In this document: positions 4,654 through 8,519 of the stretch, piece after piece
Layout of the letters: each line of letters opens with the position of its first letter
How positions within the stretch are numbered: the first letter of the stretch is position 1
Position numbers and translations under genes: made by a program
Assembly (NCBI GenBank): GCA_041477005.1
Contig: JBGOUJ010000337.1
Span: 1 to 8,519, forward strand
Source of the DNA: JBGOUJ01 sp041477005
Lineage (GTDB): Bacteria > Acidobacteriota > Terriglobia > Bryobacterales > JACQDG01
DNA length: 8,519 nt
Direction of reading: 5' to 3'
The notes under the pieces: generated by a model
Told to the model about the DNA's origin: nothing
Database searches by the model: none
The model's input: the letters and a program-made list of their open reading frames with translations, nothing else

Positions 4654-5594
4654 TCGGCGCCGCGGTGGCGATAGCCGTGATCCTGGCGGCGGGGGCGGGG
4701 TGGTGGCTCTGGCGGCAAAAACGGGATCGGGAGGTTCTGTTTGATCGGTTACCGGGGGAGAATGTTTTACTGCTTTACCTCGATATGGACCGGCTGCGGC
4801 ACGCCTCGGCGCTGCTGCCGGCGCTGCGGGCTCGGGTCGACCCGGACCCCGACTACGCCGCCTTCGTCAGGCAGACCGGCTTTGACTACGAACGAGACCT
4901 GGATCGAGCGGCGGTTTGCTACCTGCCGGATCGCGTCTATGTGGTCGCCCGGGGCCGGTTTGATCCGGCGCGGCTGCGGCAATACGCCTTGGCGCAGGGC
5001 GGGAGCTGCGCTGGGGAAGGCCTGGAAAAGCCGTGCTCGATGCCGGCCAGCCGCCTCAACCGCAAAATATCTCTAGTTCTGATTTCACCGAAGATACTGG
5101 CGCTTGCCACCGCTCCGGAGCCGGACGCAGTGCGGCAACTGGGGGCGACCCCGACGCCGAATGCGTTGCCTTTGGCCCAAGCGGCGGCCCGGAGCACCGA
5201 TCCGGCGGCGCTGTTGTGGGCCACGGCTACGCCGCCGGCGCTCGCTGGGGTGCTCAATGGAACGACCGATATGTCGCCGAATCTGGCCTTGTTCCCCCGA
5301 GCTTTGGCCGGGGCAGACAGGGTCTACCTCTTTGTTACGGACCGCACCCCCAGCCTGGAGGTTTCGTTGCAGGCCGTTTGCCGATCGGAGAATCAAGCCC
5401 AGGAACTGCGGCGGCTCCTGCAGGGCCTGAATGATTTCATCGGAGGGATGCTGCGGGGGCCCAGATCCGGCGAGCCGGCCCATGCCTGGGGCAAAGTGCT
5501 GGCGACCGCCGCCATCCGGCAAGAGCAAAGCGCGGTACGCGCCACCTGGATGATCGATCCGCAGATGTTGGGGGCAAGCAGCACTTCACCCTAG
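4638..5594 (+). CDS. Membrane-anchored protein of unknown function
   Basis: A 318-residue protein of no family I can name. Residues about 5-25 form one hydrophobic helix (PIGAAVAIAVILAAGAGWWL) flanked by Arg on both sides, with no cleavage site obvious, so it is probably an N-terminal anchor. The rest is soluble. ENVLLLYLDMDRLR (41-54) reads as a strand then a helix, and a second block around residue 75-105 includes FVRQTGFDYERDLDRA. The pattern resembles periplasmic proteins that sum over model residues, but no catalytic motif is evident. There are three cysteines in the middle region. ATG 4638 is preceded by a -10 box and no ribosome-binding site, suggesting a leaderless transcript. It diverges from dinB across a shared promoter and converges on the M23 peptidase gene. 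The open frame, codon pattern and clean start support a real gene; function is unknown. Confidence 0.75.
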   Translation: MRWRPIGAAVAIAVILAAGAGWWLWRQKRDREVLFDRLPGENVLLLYLDMDRLRHASALLPALRARVDPDPDYAAFVRQTGFDYERDLDRAAVCYLPDRVYVVARGRFDPARLRQYALAQGGSCAGEGLEKPCSMPASRLNRKISLVLISPKILALATAPEPDAVRQLGATPTPNALPLAQAAARSTDPAALLWATATPPALAGVLNGTTDMSPNLALFPRALAGADRVYLFVTDRTPSLEVSLQAVCRSENQAQELRRLLQGLNDFIGGMLRGPRSGEPAHAWGKVLATAAIRQEQSAVRATWMIDPQMLGASSTSP

Positions 5595-5694
5595 ACCTAG
5601 ACGCCCGAGCCGGCGGGCATCGAGCTCAGGTTGAGCCCCCCCCGCGAAGGGCGCCTCGCCGGTCTGAGACGGAGCGTCGCTAGAGAACTTCGGG
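5595..5694. other. Convergent intergenic gap, no clear terminator
   Basis: 100 bases between two converging genes. Two weak inverted repeats are visible: GCCCG/CGGGC around AGCCGG near 5603-5618, and GCTCA-GGT-TGAGC at 5624-5636, followed by a C-run. Neither has a T-tract in either direction, so I do not call an intrinsic terminator. Confidence 0.4.
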
Positions 5695-6594
5695 CTAGAG
5701 CTTGGGGCCGAGGGTGGGTTGCACGCGGGCGAAGTCCCGGAAGGGGCCCTTCAGGAAGGGATAGGGATTGACGGGGCCGCTTTTCAACCGGACCTCGTAG
5801 TGCAGATGAGCCGAAGTGGTCCGGCCGGACCGGCCTACGCGGCCGATCACCTCGCCCCGCCGTACGACCTGGTTGGGGCGGACAAAGCACTCCGACAGAT
5901 GGGCGTAGTAGGTGGAAAAGCCGGTCTTGCCATGATGTACCACCACCAGCCGGCCATAGCCGGTTATATAGCCGGCCGCGGCCACCACGCCGTCGGCGGT
6001 GGCGACCACGGGCGACCCGTAAGGGCTGCTTATGTCCACGCCGGCGTGGAAGGCGCCTTCCCCCTCAAACGGGTCGATCCGGGAGCCGAAGTTGCCGGTC
6101 AAAGAGCCTTGAACCGGCCACATGGACGGCCGGGTGTTCTCCAGCCAGGTTACCGCCGACAGCACTCCGGCCGGCTGCGACAGCGGCATGTTCTGGAGGA
6201 AATTGAACTGCTCGAGCGATGCCTGGTAGCTCGGGACCAGCAATCCCTCGTGGCCCAGATCGTCCGGGCCGAGCAGCTTCCGCTTCAGGCCGTAAGCGCT
6301 GGAGATCTCGCTGGCCAGATTTTCGAGCGAGGCCAACTGCGTGTTGGTCTGGTTGACGACCTGCTGGAGATTGTCGTACCGCTTTTTGAGTGCTTCCTTC
6401 TCGGTGCGCAGGTTGTTATAGTTGGACACCTTGAACAACATGCGCGCATAGCTGGACACAAAACCGAAACAGGTGATGCCGCCGAGCAGGGTGAAGGCCA
6501 TCAGCAAGTAAAGGAAGTATTGCGGAACGTGGATTCGGTGCACTCGACCGTGGACCGAATGGGCCAGGACAACGATAAAATAGTTTTGCCTCAT
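5695..6594 (-). CDS. Membrane-anchored M23 (LytM-type) peptidase
   Basis: A 299-residue zinc metallopeptidase expected to cut peptidoglycan cross-links, or to regulate wall hydrolases, outside the inner membrane. After a basic, His-rich N-terminus (HSVHGRVHRIHVP) one membrane helix spans about 26-47. A coiled coil covers about 58-98 (NLRTEKEALKKRYDNLQQVV onward). The catalytic domain is C-terminal: HAGVD (His183, Asp187) and HLH (His263, His265) fit the zinc ligands and general base, and YYAHL (His232) the second catalytic His, so the site looks intact and active. GNFGSRIDPF (168-177) and GYGRLVVVHH (212-221) are typical M23 blocks. GAGG lies 6 nt before ATG 6594 as ribosome-binding site. The architecture resembles MepM/NlpD-like wall enzymes, but no LysM is present. 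The gene is single, convergent with the 4638-5594 gene and divergent from thiL. Confidence 0.9.
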   Translation of the reverse strand: MRQNYFIVVLAHSVHGRVHRIHVPQYFLYLLMAFTLLGGITCFGFVSSYARMLFKVSNYNNLRTEKEALKKRYDNLQQVVNQTNTQLASLENLASEISSAYGLKRKLLGPDDLGHEGLLVPSYQASLEQFNFLQNMPLSQPAGVLSAVTWLENTRPSMWPVQGSLTGNFGSRIDPFEGEGAFHAGVDISSPYGSPVVATADGVVAAAGYITGYGRLVVVHHGKTGFSTYYAHLSECFVRPNQVVRRGEVIGRVGRSGRTTSAHLHYEVRLKSGPVNPYPFLKGPFRDFARVQPTLGPKL

Positions 6595-6644
6595 TCAAAC
6601 CTCACCCAGAAGACGACTTCACCGGCTTTGCGGGAAGCACGGGA

Positions 6645-6672
6645 ATTCTAACTTCCAAGGGGGGACAGCCAA
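6645..6672 (-). promoter_or_regulatory. Candidate promoter of the M23 peptidase gene
   Basis: On the minus strand TTGGCT (6672-6667, 4/6) is followed after 16 bp by TAGAAT (6650-6645, 5/6). The predicted start is about 6638, giving a leader of about 43 nt before ATG 6594. Confidence 0.4.
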
Positions 6673-6730
6673 TTGTTACAACTTCTCCTACTTCTTAAAG
6701 AACTTGGGCAATCTACCAGTTCCGGGAAAG

Positions 6731-6752
6731 GGCTGTCAAGGGTGGAACAGCC
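6731..6752 (+). other. Hairpin just before the thiL start
   Basis: GGCTGT (6731-6736) and ACAGCC (6747-6752) form a 6-bp stem around a 10-nt loop, ending about 20 nt before the TTG start of thiL. A further ACAGCC lies at 6665-6670 and could compete for pairing with 6731-6736. The following TTAGTTCTTGTG is T-rich but not a proper terminator tail. A role in controlling thiL is possible but only inferred. The rest of the 6595-6771 gap shows nothing beyond the M23 promoter. Confidence 0.3.
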
Positions 6753-6771
6753 TTAGTTCTTGTGTAAGATA

Positions 6772-7725
6772 TTGAAAAATAAAGAGTTATTTGTCATCAA
6801 GAAAATTCGTCAAAGGGCCTCCAAAGCGGCCGATAAGGCGGTGCGACTGGTTCGGCTGGGGATTGGGGACGACGCCGCGGTTCTTCGTGCGCTCGCGCCG
6901 GGCCAGGAACTGCTGATCACCACCGACTTGGTGATCGAGGGCTCACATTTTGACCGGCGCTTTCATCCGGCGCGCGCGCTGGGGCACAAAGTTCTCGCCC
7001 GTGGTCTCAGCGACATAGCGGCCATGGGCGGACGGCCGTTGTGCGCGCTGCTCTCGCTTTGCCTTCCGGGCTGGGCTGTGGAAAAGTGGCAAAAACAATT
7101 CCTTGACGGATTGTTTCGGCTGGCCGGACGCCACCGGATCGCGTTGATAGGGGGGGACTTGTCGGCCGGGGAGCGCTTTGCGGCGGACATCGTGGTGGTC
7201 GGCGCCGTGCGGCGCGGCCGGACGCTCGAGAGAGGCGCGGCCCGGGTTGGTGACATCATTTATGTTTCCGGCCGGCTGGGAGGGTCGGCCCTGGGGCTGG
7301 AGCGGCTTCAGTCCGGCCGCTTCGCCGCCGCCGACCCAGCCGTGCGGCGGCACCTCTACCCATCGCCCCGCCTCGCCCTGGGGCGATTCCTTGCCCAGCG
7401 ACTTGGGGCAAGGGCGGCCATGGACTTGAGTGACGGATTGTCACTCGACCTGCTTCGCTTGATCGGCGAAAGCCGGGTGGGGGCTGAGGTCCGGTTGGCC
7501 GACATCCCGGTCTTTCCGGGCGCCACGGTGGACCAGGCGCTCCACGGTGGCGAAGATTACGAGTTGCTGTTTACCTTGAGCCCGCGGCGGAGAGTCCCCG
7601 CTGACTTTGAGGGCATTCCGCTGACCGCCATCGGAGTCACCACCTCCGGCCGGCGCCTGACCCTGGTCGACCGCGACGGCCGCCGCAAGCCGATGCCCAT
7701 CCGGGGCTACCAACATCGCCTCTGA
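6772..7725 (+). CDS. thiL: Thiamine-monophosphate kinase
   Basis: A 317-residue cytosolic enzyme that phosphorylates thiamine monophosphate to thiamine diphosphate with ATP, the last step of cofactor synthesis. It shows the PurM/AIR-synthase-like order: RLGIGDDAAVL (28-38), TTD (50-52), SDIAAMGG (80-87), GGD (127-129), MDLSDGLSLDL (217-227) and GGEDYELLF (259-267). These acidic residues bind Mg-ATP and thiamine phosphate. The length is normal for ThiL (about 310-340). In frame, TAG at 6754 precedes the gene and no ATG occurs before the conserved core, so translation must start at a rare codon. TTG 6772 gives MKNKELFVIKKIR, matching the usual ThiL N-terminus; TTG 6760 is the alternative. No good Shine-Dalgarno is present. 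The first 15 codons are AT-rich compared with the rest. No TPP riboswitch or other thi gene is nearby. Confidence 0.92.
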   Translation: MKNKELFVIKKIRQRASKAADKAVRLVRLGIGDDAAVLRALAPGQELLITTDLVIEGSHFDRRFHPARALGHKVLARGLSDIAAMGGRPLCALLSLCLPGWAVEKWQKQFLDGLFRLAGRHRIALIGGDLSAGERFAADIVVVGAVRRGRTLERGAARVGDIIYVSGRLGGSALGLERLQSGRFAAADPAVRRHLYPSPRLALGRFLAQRLGARAAMDLSDGLSLDLLRLIGESRVGAEVRLADIPVFPGATVDQALHGGEDYELLFTLSPRRRVPADFEGIPLTAIGVTTSGRRLTLVDRDGRRKPMPIRGYQHRL

Positions 7726-7743
7726 TGACCATCATTGACCATC
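7726..7743 (+). repeat. Two TGACCATC copies after thiL
   Basis: TGACCATC occurs at 7726-7733 and 7736-7743, starting directly after the thiL stop. It is a 10-bp-period duplication too short to interpret alone. Confidence 0.5.
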
Positions 7744-7746
7744 GTT

Positions 7747-7776
7747 AATAAGGTGAGACGGAATAAGGTGAGACGG
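7747..7776 (+). repeat. Perfect 15-bp tandem duplication
   Basis: AATAAGGTGAGACGG is present twice without a gap (7747-7761 and 7762-7776). It sits between thiL and the beginning of the ATP-grasp remnant, at or close to the point where the gene's 5' part is missing, and may mark a rearrangement junction. Confidence 0.85.
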
Positions 7777-7780
7777 GCCG

Positions 7781-8076
7781 GCCGAGGCCCAAGGTCTCCG
7801 CTTCCCGGTCGTCATCAAGCCCAACATCGGCGGTAGTGGGGCGGGGATTGTGCGATTCGATACGCCGGAGCAACTGCCGGCTGCGGAAATCAGTTTGGGG
7901 ATCGACGGCACGGCGCTGGTGCAGGAGTTTCTGCCGGCGCGGGGAGGGGAGATCGTGCTGGCCCGCGCCGCATGGGTCGATGCAGGAGGCCTGGAGTATC
8001 TCGTAAACGACAGAAGCGGTTAGATTCGTTTTTATGACATCAATGCCCTGTGGAATACATATTTCTCGTTTCCGCG
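7781..8076 (+). pseudogene. Decayed ATP-grasp (RimK-like) gene fragment
   Basis: From 7781 one frame reads AEAQGLRFPVVIKPNIGGSG, then AGIVRFDTPEQL, GIDGTALVQEFLPARGGEIV and finally DAGGLEYLVNDRSG, stop, IRFYDINAL. FPVVIKPNIGGSGAGI is the ATP-binding lysine and glycine-rich loop of ATP-grasp ligases, and EYLV...YDINAL is the C-terminal metal-binding block (Glu and Asn ligands). In intact members a long stretch separates GGEIV from the GGLEYLV block; here they are about 10 codons apart, so the middle has been deleted. TAG at 8027-8029 replaces the codon expected between SG and IRFYDIN. The N-terminal half is absent, with no start codon or ribosome-binding site upstream. Homology stops at about 8063-8076, shortly before the antitoxin gene on the other strand. 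This is a dead remnant of a carboxylate-amine ligase-type gene; the substrate is unknown. Confidence 0.75.
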
Positions 8077-8092
8077 CCGCAATGGGCGCCCC

Positions 8093-8371
8093 TTACACCA
8101 GCTCGATCGTGACGCGGCGTCCGACCATTGCCGCCGCCCGCTGCAGACTTGAGAGCGTGATATCGTTCTTCGGATCAAGCAGGCGGTCAACCTGAGTGCG
8201 GCTCGTCTTGAGCAGCGTGGCCATGCGCGCCTTCGATATTTTCTTTTCCTTCATGGCCTCGGCGAGCTGCCAAGCGACTACCTCCTTGACCGCCTGTGCT
8301 TGCGCCTCGTCAAGGATTCCTTCCTCTTTGAGGAAATCATCAATGCTCGAACCCATATGTTTCTTGCTCAC
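8093..8371 (-). CDS. HigA-like antitoxin with XRE-type helix-turn-helix
   Basis: A 92-residue protein. Residues 1-35 form an acidic helical region (SSIDDFLKEEGILDEAQAQA), the likely toxin contact. About 36-83 is a helix-turn-helix (LAEAMKEKKISKARMATLLK, then TSRTQVDRLLDP and TLSSLQRAAAMVG), and RRVTIELV closes with a strand. This arrangement is that of HigA/XRE antitoxins that pair with Gp49-like RelE-fold toxins, neutralising the toxin and repressing their own operon. Translation starts at GTG 8371, which overlaps the toxin stop as GTGA and has AAGGAG 8 nt upstream. ATG 8356 lacks such a site. The toxin-first order fits HigBA. It converges on the ATP-grasp remnant; no terminator was identified after its stop. 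Confidence 0.88.
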   Translation of the reverse strand: MSKKHMGSSIDDFLKEEGILDEAQAQAVKEVVAWQLAEAMKEKKISKARMATLLKTSRTQVDRLLDPKNDITLSSLQRAAAMVGRRVTIELV

Positions 8372-8519
8372 CGCTCCAACTCCTTCTGGCGCTTGCGCGC
8401 CAATGCCAAATCTTCATCCGGCGTCGTCCGCGTTTTCTTGATAAAACCGTGCAGCGCGACGAGATTTCCACGGTAAAGGCAGAGCAGCACCCGCGCTGTG
8501 CGTTTCGTCGGCAGGTCCG
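8368..8519 (-). CDS. RelE/HigB-type (Gp49-like) toxin, C-terminal 49 residues
   Basis: Only the 3' part is present; the start lies beyond the right edge. The visible protein reads TARVLLCLYRGNLVALHGF, then IKKTRTTPDEDLALARKRQK and ELER. The beta strand RVLLCLYRGNLVALHGFIKK followed by a T.P.DL.LA..R helix is characteristic of phage-Gp49-like, HigB/RelE-superfamily toxins, which are ribosome-dependent mRNA endonucleases. The stop TGA overlaps the antitoxin's GTG start, so the two genes form one operon with coupled translation. About half of a usual 100-115-residue toxin is missing from the window, so integrity of its active site cannot be judged. Toxin activity is inferred from family and partner. 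Confidence 0.85.
   Translation of the reverse strand, partial: DLPTKRTARVLLCLYRGNLVALHGFIKKTRTTPDEDLALARKRQKELER

Noticed and set aside
5719..6651. 310-codon plus-strand open frame antisense to the M23 peptidase
   Set aside because: The minus strand has an intact catalytic site, membrane helix and promoter; the antisense frame has none of these.
6595..6771. TPP riboswitch upstream of thiL
   Set aside because: The conserved CUGAGA and GGAACCUGAUC-type segments were looked for and are not there.
8196..8441. 81-codon plus-strand frame opposite the toxin-antitoxin genes
   Set aside because: It is the antisense shadow of two well-supported overlapping genes, with no start signals.

Overview
This is a GC-rich (impression, not counted) bacterial chromosomal window with short intergenic gaps, housekeeping genes and small accessory genes. 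The best guess is a soil acidobacterium of the Solibacter/Bryobacterales type. That is inferred from the style of the TPR remnant, the small hypothetical proteins and the dispersed GATGAACACA-type intergenic palindrome. No rRNA marker is present, so the assignment is tentative. No complete, clearly new multi-gene system is visible.

Layout, left to right. (1) 1-320, minus: C-terminal remnant of a TPR-rich protein, apparently frameshifted and leaving the window. (2) 347-625, minus: a DUF2007-type small protein, divergent from (3) an 82-residue conserved-looking hypothetical (691-939, plus). The two share a self-complementary ATTATAAT promoter box. (4) 954-1025: a 28-bp-arm inverted repeat between convergent genes, probably the terminator of (5) an orphan GvpL/GvpF-family protein (1035-1661, minus), whose upstream region holds degenerate GATCTGTCC repeats. 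(6) 1906-2040, plus: a 44-residue single-pass membrane microprotein with a near-perfect Shine-Dalgarno and a TTGACA promoter; its 3' end overlaps cca antisense. (7) 3352-4587 dinB and 2024-3355 cca, minus: a translationally coupled operon (ATGA overlap) encoding DNA polymerase IV and a tRNA nucleotidyltransferase. (8) 4638-5594, plus: a membrane-anchored protein of unknown function, divergent from dinB over a second self-complementary -10 box (AGTATACT) and possibly leaderless. (9) 5695-6594, minus: a membrane-anchored M23 (LytM) peptidase with a coiled coil. (10) 6772-7725, plus: thiL, thiamine-monophosphate kinase, which has no ATG start available. (11) 7726-8076: short tandem repeats, then a decayed ATP-grasp gene with an internal deletion and an in-frame stop. 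(12) 8093-8519, minus: a RelE/HigB-like toxin (5' end outside the window) and a HigA-like antitoxin joined by a GTGA overlap.

Functionally the window mixes tRNA 3'-end maturation, lesion bypass, cell-wall remodelling and thiamine diphosphate synthesis, with accessory or decaying DNA at both ends. The two edges (TPR remnant; ATP-grasp remnant plus toxin-antitoxin pair) look like sites of past rearrangement. The best leads are the orphan GvpL/F, the membrane microprotein, the symmetric divergent promoters and the ATP-grasp/toxin-antitoxin junction.
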